Origin: Sphagnum compactum
Lineage: Eukaryota; Bryophyta; Sphagnopsida; Sphagnales
DNA length: 64,000 nucleotides
NCBI GenBank assembly: GCA_965153455.1
Contig: OZ234503.1
Location: forward strand, 14,079,118 to 14,143,117
Direction: 5' to 3'
In this document: positions 24,302 through 36,446 of the stretch, in pieces
Layout: each line of letters opens with the position of its first letter
Numbering within the stretch: position 1 is the first letter of the stretch
The notes under the pieces: generated by a model
Databases searched by the model: none
Told to the model about the DNA's origin: nothing
Seen by the model: only the letters and a program-made list of their open reading frames with translations
Program-made: the position numbers and the translations under genes

Positions 24302-27300
24302 CTATGGGGCTGCAATAGCACTCATGATGTAGTGCATGGAAACAGCCCATTCTGCTTTCAAGAGCAGATCCCCAAGCATTTGAAAAACGTCAAGGTCTGG
24401 GTCCAATTTCCTTTGCCATCCCTGTTTTTCCCACCCACCCACCACCTACCTTCAGGTGAGAACTTGCAGAAAGTGGCTCTTTTACCTTCTACTACGCTTT
24501 TACAAAGGAGAACAGAACAAGCTTGCTGTACATCTGGGAATTTATTTTTGGCAATTGACTGATGTGTATGATCATCTCCAAAGGACATCCAAAAATGCAT
24601 CTGGGAACAAAAAGGGAGACAGGAATGGTGAGAAAAGACAACCTCAAGGATAAGAGTTGTGACCATGACGGTGCAGACATCCCCATCCATGTTTACTCGA
24701 TGCTTTCTGATCTGATCAAACAATTCCGTCATGCACTCGCCTGTGTTGCTTGCAGTTCCCCGCACAGACAAATACTCTTTGAACTTTGCATCGACATCCC
24801 GCTTGAAATTCTGTTCAATCACTCAGGTATGAACAACATATGTTCAAGAAAAATATTTGACAAATCATCATGGACAGACAGCACCGCTTTGAAAGCAGCC
24901 TTAGTCTTGAAGGTTATGGAAGGAGCCGGCCATACCTCTGGGTCAGGACAAGTCTGGTCCTCAGCAAATTGCAATGTCCAGTCAGCCACAGCATGACCAT
25001 CTTTCCTTGCCACTGCCTGCACCACACAAACAATGTCCATGTAACAAACTGATCTGCAATATATATATCTACGAAATAGCAGAGAAATCTCCATAGCAAG
25101 GTAACACGACAATGAGTGTGGTCATAACCTTTTGAGAGTTGCTCACAAATTGTCAGATCTCCAAAATATACGTGAGGCAGGACCCAGGGGCCACTAGGTT
25201 TCTTGGTTTTTCATAGCTAGTAAGTGGACATCATTCTCAGGTTTACCCAGCTTCGGAATTGCTTGAGGATCACTTGAAGATCTGGAGTGCTTTTAAGGTA
25301 TAGCAGTAGCTATTTGGGCAAGGAAATGCCAAGAAATGCAGATTGGAAGACAAGCAGCACCTTGAAAACTTCCAGCATGATGCCACGGCTGCGAGGATTT
25401 AGTTCTGCTGTCATGCCTACATCCAACAGGACAACTTCTGGCAAGTTGTTGTTGAATCTGACGAAGATGTTGCCCGGATGTAGGTCTCCATGAACAAAAT
25501 TATCCTCCTAACACACTCCAATTCAATGAGTCTCAAATTCCTCTTTATGACAATATTCCGCAGCCACAAATTTACTTATTTATTGTTGGCAGACAAAAAG
25601 CTCAAACCCCCTCACAGCTGAATGTATGTCCAACCCATCCTGAACAACCTGGTCACCTCTCTGGCAGACTGAACACACAATCATGAGTCTTAATCTGCTC
25701 CTCTTCACCAAAGTATGGTCAAGCAGGAAAAAAGAGTGAATCTTCAAACACAATGCTTGTGCTTACCAGTAGCATCTTCAACAGGCAACTACTCCCAATA
25801 TACGCAAGTCGTGAATGAACACTAGACAGGGACCCTGTATCCACAAAGTTTGCTACCGTTTGTCCCTCTTCAAATGTCTGAAACAAGCAATGTCCCACCC
25901 TGCCTTAGATACTCCATTGAAATCACAGCAACCAATGCCAGTGAGAGGAAACATCTTGGAGAAAGACATGAAAGAAGACAGAGGCGGTGTGTCCCCATTC
26001 TGTGCAAAAGACTTCAGGTTTAATGTAATCATGAAATCCAGGAGATTACATCACATCAACCTTAGAATGAGGACCTCCATTTTCTTTATGAAAAGGTGAG
26101 AGAGTAGAGTGACAGTACAAGGAGAAAATCACCTCTACCAAAACTGTTGGATGCACAAATGGATAGATTGGCACAGGGAATGACACATTCTTCCATTTTC
26201 GAAAATTGTAGATAAATCTCTGCAGATGTGCTGCCTCCAATGTCAAATCCACCTGACCACAGTAGATTACCATCAAATCATCATCTGTATAGAAGAATCA
26301 ATAAACAAAAGAATACTTAACCACCTCAGCAGATGAAAACTGTAGTTGGAATGTCTATGACATCAACTGGAACAGCTTCAAATGAAATCAGGAATAATTC
26401 CTTGAGACCACCCATCTCTCTCTCTCCTTTCTACCACACACCTGCCTAGTCATGAAAGATGCAAAGTGCTGCACACTCTTGTCCAGTTGCAGGTGCTGTA
26501 GACCTGGCAGTGATGTTGAGAACTTGGCTAAGGTCTTGATTATGACAAAATCTCTTTGTATAAGCTTGCTAACTCTTGGATGTCGAACCTGTATCCAGTT
26601 CATGCATTCACAACCTGCTAAATCTGACCATCAAAGCATGACCTCATGGCCTACAAGCCACCTCTGAGTCTGAAAAGAGGCTATGATTAAGTGAAATACA
26701 TGTACTTATGTACGTAAGTAAGTATGCAGGTACAACATATTTCAGTCCTCCCTAACCATATCCATGTTCAACATTCTAGAACGTGACCACAGCAGCTCAA
26801 GCAAAGTCCTACTGAAAAGAAGCAATCTGGACAGTATAGAACTGAGTTTTCTTTGAGCTACCAGCATCTGCTACACATATTTGAAGACACCCTGACCTTT
26901 GGACACACATTTACACCAATGATTCATATATCTGAGATGAAACAGATACCTTGACAGCAACAAGCAAGGGGGGCCCATTTCCAGGGGGTGTCCTCAACAC
27001 AGCCCGGTGAATCTGCCCAGGACCCAAGTATATCCACCTTGCTTAGAACCTGAAACATGGCTAATGAAAAACAGAGGAGGTGCTATTCAACATTTTACAA
27101 TCACCAAGAATTCATTGAAAAAGAAACACCAATGTGGAAAATTCTTAAGAAGACAAACCTGGGCAATACTACCAGATGCCACAGGCTCCTCCTCAAAGTC
27201 ATCAAAAACGTCTTCAATTGGAACCCTAAATGCCTTCTCCACAATCTCTCTAGTTTCTGCATAGCTGTGTCTAGGAGCCTGTCACCCACAAAAATTGTAA

Positions 27301-28977
27301 GCAAATTGCAGAACCTTGAATCCTGGAAATCTGATTGCCTGTGCCAAGTGGAGTAGGGTGTTCACTACAAGGAAATGCAATGAACACATCTGTGAGCCAT
27401 TGAAGGTGAGCAAGAGGTCAAACCCTTATGAGAGTTGCGCACTACACATACATATACAAGAAAAAAAGTTCATGAACTAGTTGCTGTAACTTTATCTAAT
27501 CCTCCACTGCTTGAAGCTATCATGTAATTTAACAGCTTAGGGGGCTTTGAGGACCACAAAAGACAAGTGCTTAGTAAGAACCTTCACCCAACCTGCATGT
27601 GTAGCTTTGCAAGCTCATCACAAATATCCACAGGAAAAATGTCAGGGCGAGTGGATGCCCATTGTCCCCATTTGATAAAAGCTGGACCTGGCCAATATAA
27701 TAACCACCAGAAAAAATTCCAGGTAAGTACAGTAAGGACCTTGCAGAGTGGAGACAGTCAACAAAAGATCTCTACAAAATGACAACAAAAACAGCTGAAA
27801 ACACCCCCAAAGTGCAATACAGCAGTGCAGCATTTCCATCACAGAGGTCTCCACTGTAGATGATTCTTGCCTGCAAGTTCAAGGGTTCTCAAAAGCATGT
27901 GCATCCACAGAGTTCGAAAGTGACTATTCTCCTCTACAAAAGCACCCATGATGAGGCATGGGCTGAAAAGGGCCACCAAATACATTGCCCTCAACATCAG
28001 TTTCACTGTTTCAACTGTCTTTCCCATCAAGAGCCAACAGTAACAATGAGCACCGATGTCAGTTTAATTTACAACATGAGACAAATTTCCAAAGGCAACT
28101 TTTTCACATCTGAATAGTCAAGCACATCAGAAGCATATCACAGGTACATGATATATTTCCTGGACACTCTGTACTGTGTACACTATTACACAGCAGACTC
28201 ACACACACATACCTCATGGTAAACAGATGTGACGCTCATTGCCCGCTGCTGACTGGTCAACTCCCTGACGCTATGCAGCTGCTCTGCAACAGCTGTTGGT
28301 TTGTCAAGATGCCAAAACAACTCTCCCACCAGCAGCACAAGCAAGTGGATCAACACCTGTCAAACAAAGAACTGCCAAAAGGAATAAGATGTCACCCCTA
28401 ACCATTGAACACAACAATACTACAACCACCTTTTTCACCATTGAGAGGCTTTGTGTGAAGTGCGGTTTAGCTGACAGCAGGTTCTTGCAGATAATAATAC
28501 CTGACCACCTTTGTCAGTCATGCCAACAGAAATTGCAGGCCACCATGGAACACCTGACTCACACTTCCTCTGAGAAAGCTCACGCATTTCTTTGTACAAG
28601 TTGGCAAAATCCTTCTGCCTTCTCCATGCTTTCCAAGCTTGAAACAGAGTCTCAGAAACAGCAACTCCTTTCTGTCTAGGGCAAATGAGTAGACCCGCAA
28701 GACCCCACCTTGGTACTTCTACTACTGTTCCCATATATCTCTGACCCATGAGTGAAAAGTTCCTCCATCTTGCTGCCTGTACAACTTCACCACAAACACA
28801 TTGAAAATGCAACATATTTCTTGCATCCATTTTGCATTTCCCACCATATTTGCTTGATGTCAATGATTGCTTCCTGCTATTTGTTTCTATAAGGCCAATT
28901 GAGCTTGATTTCCCCCACAGGTGTGACAGAGCTGACCGCAAACTCTGGTCCAGTTTGTAAGCATGCATGAAGCGCAT
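24302..28977 (-). CDS. ADCK2: ADCK2-like ABC1/UbiB family atypical kinase
   Basis: An ABC1 (UbiB) atypical kinase. Family members act in mitochondria or plastids on prenyl-quinone metabolism; the nearest subfamily I recognise is ADCK2. Coding exons: 28977-28501, 28356-28213, 28018-27871, 27687-27593, 27278-27159, 27012-26950, 26588-26442, 26252-26133, 25877-25767, 25507-25361, 25016-24936, 24810-24643, 24421-24302. They join in phase to 646 aa. Motifs: KxGQ as KWGQ at 262-265, alanine-rich loop VASGSIAQ at 321-328, lysine of LLVAVK at 349, catalytic loop NFVHGDLHPGN (H481, D483, N488) and metal-binding DVG at 504. The C-terminal part has GDVCTVMVTTLILEGWQRKL. The start MRFMHAYKLDQSLRSALSHL is basic and hydroxylated, as in a mitochondrial presequence (inference). 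One intron is GC-AG. No disruption seen; substrate unknown. Confidence 0.93.
27688..27870 (-). other. GC-AG intron of the ADCK2-like gene
   Basis: The exon coding LLRTLELAG ends at 27871 with CTTGCAG, and the next bases are GCAAGA, matching the known GC-type donor consensus AG|GCAAGT. The acceptor is CCAG at 27691-27688. Splicing here restores the family motif GPAFIKWGQW exactly and keeps phase 1, and there is no GT donor nearby that does so. Confidence 0.85.
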
Positions 28978-30255
28978 GCTTGTCAATTGAAGAGGTTGTG
29001 ATCTGCAGAAAAATCAACAAATGGCAAAAAATGCAAAATAAAGTCAGTAAACACCTCAACTCACTTAACAAGAGGAAGCGATGAACAGCTACAATTTGCA
29101 TGAACCAGTAGTGCCCAAGTCAAGGGGGAACAAATTACTCAGCAAAGACACAATCTTCTTAACATTTCAAAGAAACATCCATTTGATTGACAACATCCAT
29201 TTCAATCTCAATAAATGGAGAGTTGACATGCAGATTTGCTATGCAAAACATTTTGCTGTTTACCCCTCACTCTATTCCAAGACTACAAGAAGCAGAGACA
29301 ATAACTGAAAAAACAATTGTTTCCGATTCTGATTAGAAAGTCAATAATCTAGTTGGCTGGAAGCAAGACCCTACAACAACCCTAATCCTGAATGTGATTC
29401 ATCCTCTCTTTCCCATAAGCAAGACCCTAGAGCAACCCTAATCCTGAATCTGATTCATCCTCGCTTTCAGATCAACTGAAACAGACAAGGGGCTGGGGGG
29501 GCATCAACTGAATATTCACACATGCAAAGTGGCCAATTCTGATGATGCTGATGAAGGCTAGAAATCTTTTTCAACATGCAGGCATCACTCAATATTCCCT
29601 TTGACAACACTGCCAAAAAAAAAAAAAAAATTTAAAGCTAAGCTAGTGATAAGAGTGCAAAAAGGAATTGCTGCTTCTTCTTCACACGTTCAACATTTTC
29701 TTTTGCAACAAACAGTCACCCACACAGATTCAAGCCCTACACAAATCCCTGCCATTTTTTCTAACTCGATATTCTCCCGACGATCAGAGAGACATAAAAT
29801 CAAACTCACCTTGATTATTGCATGCTCGTCTTTTGGCGGCTGCTGACTCTCCCAGGGCACACTTGCTTTTCCCGAAACTGCAGAACCAAAACCTTCGTCG
29901 AATGAAGAAGAAGAAGACGAACAAGAAGAGAAGACTTTACCCTTAACACAACAACCAGATCACCAAAACTGCCAAGCAAAAAAAGCCAAGGAAATTTCTA
30001 CAAATTGTCAAAGACGTTGGGAATCCGAAATAGGAAAAAGAAGAGGAAGAACAACATTCAAAAATTATTACTATTATGATTATGACATGCTTTCTAATAA
30101 ACTCTCTCTCTCTTCTTCTCGACGAAGATTGTGCAATAGCTGCAACTGTAGCGAACAAGGATCGCTCGCGCACAAGTGGAAACCCTAAAATTGATCCGCG
30201 TGATGATGCATCCCTGCGTTCTCCCAGCTCAGCTAATGAAAAGGGTAACACCGGG
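28978..30255 (-). other. Untranslated leader exon and leader intron of the ADCK2-like gene
   Basis: A good acceptor (TTCTGCAG at 29010-29003) lies 25 bases before ATG 28977. A strong donor (ATCAAG|GTGAGT) lies at 29810/29809. The predicted leader intron is therefore 29809-29003 (807 bp). The upstream exon, from an undefined start near 30250 to 29810, carries only a tiny ATG-CAA-TAA uORF just before the donor and no extended coding frame. Leader introns are common in plant housekeeping genes and often raise expression (established); use here is inference. Confidence 0.5.
29361..29468. repeat. 56-bp tandem duplication in the leader intron
   Basis: AAGCAAGACCCTACAACAAC at 29361 is followed 56 bases later by AAGCAAGACCCTAGAGCAAC at 29417. 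Both continue into CCTAATCCTGAATSTGATTC and a CATCCTC-CTTTC end. Two copies, only a few mismatches. Confidence 0.85.
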
Positions 30256-30361
30256 TAGTTAGTGAGTCCCGTTAGTGAGTCCAGTTAGTGAGTTAGTTAG
30301 TCCCCCTTATTATTTCTGTTTTTTTAACCCTGTGTGTATAAAGACAAGGGTTCTACTATTA

Positions 30362-30442
30362 GGGTGCATTCACACCTAATGTTAACTCAGTGTTAAGTGA
30401 AAATCTAGGTGGCATCTTAGGTGCCACCCAATGTTAAATAGG
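30362..30442 (+). mobile_element. One-ended relative of the 59.7-kb MITE
   Basis: TTA precedes GGGTGCATTCACACCTAATG at 30362. The copy continues through TGAAAATCTAGGTGGCATC and CACCCAATGTTAAA, which match the reverse complement of the right end of the element at 59729-59955 over about 80 bases. After 30442 similarity stops and no second terminal repeat is seen, so it is truncated or diverged. Confidence 0.7.
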
Positions 30443-31399
30443 ATTGTGTGTAGGTTTGAAGATTGTTTTTAGGCCAATGGGAATGCTAGATTTGGTGTTC
30501 TAATTTATTTATTTTTTTAATTACCTTAAGTGAACCAACAATTTGATATGTAATTGTTATTTCTTGCACATTATTTGTGCACTTTCTTTTCCTTTTTTTT
30601 GTTAAGGTGACTATGAACACACTTTTAAAATTATTAGATGATGGTGAGGTCAAGTCATTTGGTAGCATTTGAATTCTCAACCAAACAAGATATTGAGATT
30701 TGGATGAACTCATGTCATTTCAATTGTCACCTCAATTTTGCGAATTTACATAATAAATTTTATTTTCAAGTACTGCACAATGTTTTTGCATTATATTATC
30801 GTAATACCTTGGCAACTTTAGCACAAATTATACATTTTAAAATGCTGAAATCCATTGACAATCCATGGCATGCAAACATAAATACCTTCCAATGCCCACC
30901 TACAATTAATTGCATTCAAATGTTAGAAAAATTGGGTGCACATGAACATGATCAATTCCCTTACATCAAAAGAAATTGTTAGTCAAATTTTGAATGGATT
31001 GATATACATACGCTACTTTTCTATAAAGTTGATGATTCCCAACAATTTTGATGTTTAGGTTGAAGTTGATAAACAACACAAAAACAAAAACATGAAGAGC
31101 TCAAAAGGACAACACATCAATGCAAAAAAAAAAATGGAGAAACCTACTTAACAAGAATATATTGATGTTCATAGTTTCCAACTTTTCAAAATTGATTACA
31201 TCCATTATTACAAAAACATGCTTTTAATGCCCCTAGCATTATGATTAAAATGACAAATGTGACTAAACTACATATTCAACATGACTAAACTTATTGATTT
31301 TTGTCCTTTTTGCCCCCCTTTAAAACTACAGTATGTCTAAAATGATTTTGATGATTTATTTTTTCAATTGAAATATATTCTACCACTTGTTACAGACAT

Positions 31400-31795
31400 C
31401 ACTTTCACACGATGAATGGAATTCATTCATATGAATGTTCATCCATAATGCATAGTTAATTATTAATTCATTTTAACTAACTTCTAATTTATTTTTAATT
31501 AACTCAAGTTCACTATTACTTCATTATTAATTCATTTTTAGTTAACTTTCAGTTCGCTTTTAATTAAGTCATAGTTCATTTATAATTCACTTCTAATCCA
31601 CTTCCAATTCAGTTTTAGTCCACTTTCAGTTAATTTATAATTGATTCATAGTTGACTTTTCATTCAATATTAATTAAGTTTTAGTTAATTCATTATTCAC
31701 TTGTATGTATGAAACCTCTCAAAAAGCTTATTTAGTTGACAGGCACATTGAAAACTTTTTTGGAAGTTTCTTTGAGCTAAGTCTCCAAAAAAGTA
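31400..31795. repeat. Dispersed AT-rich repeat, copy 1
   Basis: The core (31440-31700) is a degenerate short-period repeat of TTCATAGTTAATT and related words. It is preceded by a block with ATGTTCATCCATAATG and followed by one with GGAAGTTTCTTTGAGCTAA. The same order of blocks occurs at 45655-46000, so this is a repeat family rather than simple AT drift. Confidence 0.7.
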
Positions 31796-32429
31796 TAAAT
31801 AGAACTAAGACCTTTTATTACTTTAAGTTTGTTCAACACTGGTCTGAAGTATGATCTTATATTCTACAGCCTTGTTTTGTTCTTTTTGTGTTTACATCTG
31901 TTTATTTCATTGCAATAAAAATGTATTTGTATTTGGGTCTTACACACTTTGTTTAATTTTAGCCTTTGTGTTTTTGTCTTGCTCCATTTGTTTTTGTTTT
32001 AGATTTAAATTTAGACCTATCCTTTTGTTGTTTATTTTAATATTTTTTGTGCCCATGACACCATTTACACGTGACATTTTTATGCATGTGTGGTGTAAAT
32101 GCATGTAGGTATAATGATTAATATAAATAATTATTACTAGCATTATGAATGGTGACATATAACATTTGTTAATTTTAATCATGGGTAATGTTATTTTTAC
32201 AATTTGGTGTGCCTAGGCATGTAGGTGTGTAGCCCCTTACGATATATCTAGGGGTATATACGCAAGTTGGGGTGTGTAGATAGGTCAATAGGATCATTTG
32301 GTTCTAAATTTAAAACAATATATTATTGTTAAACTTGCCCCTATTAGGAAACCTATTGTTTAGTTAGAATCCATTCCATTACTAACTTTCATAACAATAG
32401 ATCTTCACAAGGCTATCATACAAATACAT

Positions 32430-33990
32430 GTAGGGAAAATTTGAGTTGAAGATGTGATGTTGGATGGGAGGTTTGGAATAAACATTATCACTTATGACCT
32501 AAGGAATAAACTAAAGTTGTTTACCCCTAGACTAACTCTTAACATTCTTAAAATGACAAATTAAACATTTACGAAACCAATAAGGCTAATCAAAACCTCA
32601 AAATCCGTATTCACAATATTCCATACATTATTATTTTCATTGTTACATGGAAAATAATATCTTGGATGCCAACTATTATATGTTGTTTGGCCATTTGTGG
32701 TTGCGGGATGCCGAGGTTACCCATAATTGGGATAATAATCTTATCACCATTGGGCAACAGAAGATTCATACGATAACTATAACTAAACATTTAAATAGCA
32801 ACACCAAATGACTAAAAATCCTTCTCTACTATGATTTTGTTGATGGTGTTACTAATGAAAATGAAGATATTTTTTAAAACTAGAACCATGTTTGTTCACA
32901 ATTGGGACAATTTCATTACCGGGACCAAAAACCTTGGTGGCCACTACCAGCACTTTGGATTCCACTAATGAAGATCTTATATTTAATTTCCTTCACACCC
33001 TAGGTGATATAATTGGATATACATGAAAATGCAGATGTCATTGCATATTTGCAAGCAAGTGAAGTCCTAATTGGGTTGACATCCAAAGAACATGGATGGG
33101 TTGTGCATAGGGCCAAGTGATTCAAGTGGGAAAACATTTTTTCCTATGGGTGTGGATGAACTGACAAATACAAATTATGTTTTGCCCATAACAACATGAA
33201 GGCCTTATGCACTATGTTCATGAAAATTTGAACCATTTTGGGGTTTGACGAACCTATAGTTTGCTTCAAGCACAATATTAATGGTGGAAATACAACTATA
33301 TGTTCAATAGTTTGTTTTTCAATATGCGATGTGTGATCAAATGTGAATGTCATTCAATGCGCCTACACCTCATTTGCAACCATTCACCATCCTGGGAATT
33401 GGTTATCAATGGAATTTAGATTTTGTCAACCCACTAAATTTGATAATGCGACATAATCAATATGTTTTGGTTATGATTGAACATTTTTTGAAATGGCTAA
33501 AATTAGTGCCATTGTCAAATTATAACAATGAAGGTGCTACTACATGCATTTATGGACAAAGTATTCAATAGGTTTGGGATCTCAACCACAATACTCATTA
33601 ACCAAGGTATGAAATTGTGTGAGGAATTTTCTAAGAATTGTGTGAAGAGTTACAAAAATTGTGTGAGAACACATTGATTGATCATTATATGATTCCACAA
33701 GAGCATCCTAACGCAAATAAGTTAGCTAAATGGATGGTGTAAACAATGAAATGATGTTTATAGAAGCATGGGCTCCAAAAGGGCCATATTAAAGATTGGG
33801 ACCTATAGTTACCACGGTTAATCTTTGGATATAAGTTTTCAATTATCAAGTTCATTTTGCATCCTTTTCACCATATTTTATATTGTTTGGTTGTGAACCC
33901 AAATTACCAGGCATAATCCAATGTAATGTGATGAAAATAATTAATTTGGATTATCCATTTATGTGTGGTTTTAAGCATTTGAATAAGAAG
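32430..33990 (+). pseudogene. Ty3/gypsy retrotransposon relic with protease and integrase pieces
   Basis: The left part (about 32450-32800) is retropepsin-like: a decayed LDG active-site segment followed by a GHLWLRDAEVTHNW stretch, as in plant gypsy polyproteins. The right part (about 33015-33990) starts with DIHENADVIAYLQ and continues into an integrase zinc-finger remnant and catalytic core (33347-33571), with LDFVNPL and YVLVMIEHFLKWLKLVPL. Distal integrase remnants (EHPNANKLAKWMV) lie near 33700. Many stops and frameshifts are present. Reverse transcriptase and RNase H, which normally lie between these parts, are missing from the roughly 200 bases between them. No flanking LTRs were identified. 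It is non-functional. Confidence 0.8.
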
Positions 33991-36320
33991 TAGTTTTGTT
34001 TTGATGTGTAATGTTGATAACTATGAAAAAATTGGCAATTGTTCAACAACAAGATATTTTACATTATGCCATTACTTGAGGAAGGGGTTATTGGCCTTAA
34101 ACTCATAGAAGATTTGAGCATGGAGATTTTTGGTTTGGAGATGATGCACCATTAGGGTGAATTTATCATGTGTTTGTAGACGACGATAGTTATAGGCATT
34201 GATGTGGTAGTGCACAACAATTGGGACAAAGGGCACATGAAAGAAGGGAAACCAAAAGTACAAGGGTGATACCATGCACCTCAAATTCATGCAAGTGTGT
34301 GACTGAATCAATGAAATAGGAGTTGGAACATTGTGAAGGAAGATGGTTGTATTCATTTTATTGTGGTTTTTTATGGCAAATTTGATGAAACAATAAAACT
34401 TAGAGGTCATTAAAATTTTAATGTGAAAAGGGGCCCATGAAAATAGAGGGATTGAAAGTACAAGGAATCAAACCTTATACCTTTGGTTTCAAGCAAAAGA
34501 TTGAACCAATGAGGTAGGAATTAGAACATTTAAAAAGAGGATGGTTGTGTTCATTTTATTATAGTTTTCTGCAACAAAATTGATATAAATAAATTAAAAT
34601 CTAGGACATTAAAATTCAATTATTGTATTATAATTGCTTACCAAATCATAGTAAACACATCCTAAGTTTAGAGCATGCGTTGAAGTTTGAAAGAAAGAGA
34701 TGCAAAAATTATTGAAATTGTTAAGAAGATGGCAATGTTGGTTAATGCCTTTCCAAAGGTTTTGTTGTTTCTTCAAGAGATCAAAATGACTTTCCAAAGC
34801 TTATTACTAGTTGTTTAAAGATAAACAAGAAAAAACTTATGTTTTTAAGGGGTGAAGAAGGTGGTGTCATGTGCTAAGTGTTGGCATTAATATGATTTTT
34901 GGTTTGGCATTGTTGCTAGTTGTGATTCATAGTTTATCAAATGTGTGTTGTCCCTTTAGTTCAACTTTCTTCTATTTGTTATTGTTGTAATTTTCGTAGG
35001 TTGATAGTGTGAAAAGGGATCAAATAAGGTTACCATTATAATTATTGTTTATCACATAGTTAACATAGCCCTAAACATGAACAAACTTTAAGTAAATAAG
35101 GTGTAAGTAGGTACCAATGTTGGGTGGTTATCCAGTTTTTTAGAAACCCTTAAGTCCAAGTTTTTAAAATGTTTACAAGACTTGCCTTGGTTTTTTTTTT
35201 TCAATTTATTTATTTCAAGAAAAAAATTGGGATAAATATTTTCACCCAATTTCAAAATGTTGAGTTTCACATGTTTCAAACTCTCCAATATTCGAAGGTG
35301 GTTTTCACATACATGTTTTCAAATGTTATTTTGTTTCAAACTTGTAAATTTTTTTCATTAGTTACACAAAAACGTGGAAAAATGAGAAAGTTCTTCCAAC
35401 ATTTTATATTTTCACAATTTCATCATATTCAAATGAACTTTCAAGCACCAATAAATAGCACACAAACTAAGAAAAATATTGACAAATAAAAACACATGAA
35501 TTAGGAGAGACATTGACAAACAAAAACACACAAACTAGAGGAGGCGCCAACAAACAAGGAAAGGTGCAAACGAACAAAAGAGTAAGAACAAAAGCCAACC
35601 AAAAAACACAATGCACAAAACCTTTCCAAAAACAAGTTATAATGTTTTTGTATTATAACCAACTTTTAAAGAAAAACATGTTTGTAATATTAAAAAAAAA
35701 ACCGCAATACCTCTTAAACCCTAAACCTAACTTTAAATTTTACCAAACACCTAAATGATTGTAGAGATGCCCATCCTCTTGATCCTCCCATTCTTGTATT
35801 GCATTTGTTAAGCTTTTTGACATCTTGTGTTGGGTTGTTGTTATTTGTTGATCATGTGTTTTCATGGGATTTTGCTTCTTCATTTGCCAATGTCAAATTT
35901 AAACTAAGGTTTAGTTTCCATAAGGTTTTTGTACATTTTTTTTTTATACTTGTTTTAGGTTTTGTCCCTTTCTTTGATAGAAGAATTATAAATAGTTTCT
36001 ATTTATTTTTTCTTTTGGTCCTTTGATTTTTTTAATTTTTGGCTTTGGGAACAAGGCTCCAATTGAGCTTTGTTTTGAGGATGTTTTCTTATTGAGTATG
36101 GTTAGCTTTTAATTTGAAGAAGGAAAGAAGTTTTAATTAGTGTGTTTTGTTTTTTTTTTTTTTTTTTTTATAACGTGGGGAGGATCAAATGGAAGTTAAT
36201 TTAAAAACTTGAGATCCCACTCCAACAAGTTCACCAAAAGAATGAAATTCCCGCCATTTTGTTTTGCCCGAGTTTCGCAGTGTTTTCAGCAAAATCTCTT
36301 TCGCTAAGGCACAACACGCG
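33991..36320. other. AT-rich intergenic stretch, no gene recognised
   Basis: Contains poly-T/poly-A runs and short degenerate frames. The segment 34370-34620 has two related copies (TGTATTCATTTTATTGTGG near 34350 and TGTGTTCATTTTATTATAG near 34547), suggesting an old internal duplication of roughly 200 bp. A CTAAACCCTAAACC-like run occurs at about 35715-35732. Confidence 0.4.
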
Positions 36321-36446
36321 ACCGAGAGAAAGAGAGAGAGAGCGAGAGAGAGAGAGCGAGTGAGAGAGAGACACAGACAGAAGAAAAGATAGCGAGAGAG
36401 GCACAGGAAGAGATAGAGCGACAGAGACACAGGTGAAGATAGAGAA
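36320..36446 (+). promoter_or_regulatory. GA-rich leader of the primase gene
   Basis: A nearly pure purine tract of GAGAGA, GCGAGA and ACAGA words runs from about 36320 to the start codon at 36447. GA/CT-rich leaders are frequent in plant housekeeping genes and can bind GAGA-type BBR/BPC factors (established); that role here is inferred from position only. Confidence 0.5.

Larger units (their letters stand above)
30256..32429. other. AT-rich intergenic stretch with two repeat fragments
   Basis: No gene recognised. It contains the one-ended MITE-like copy (30362-30442) and the first copy of a dispersed AT-rich repeat (31400-31795), described separately. Scattered open frames of 80-115 codons on both strands have biased low-complexity composition and no motif. 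Confidence 0.45.
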
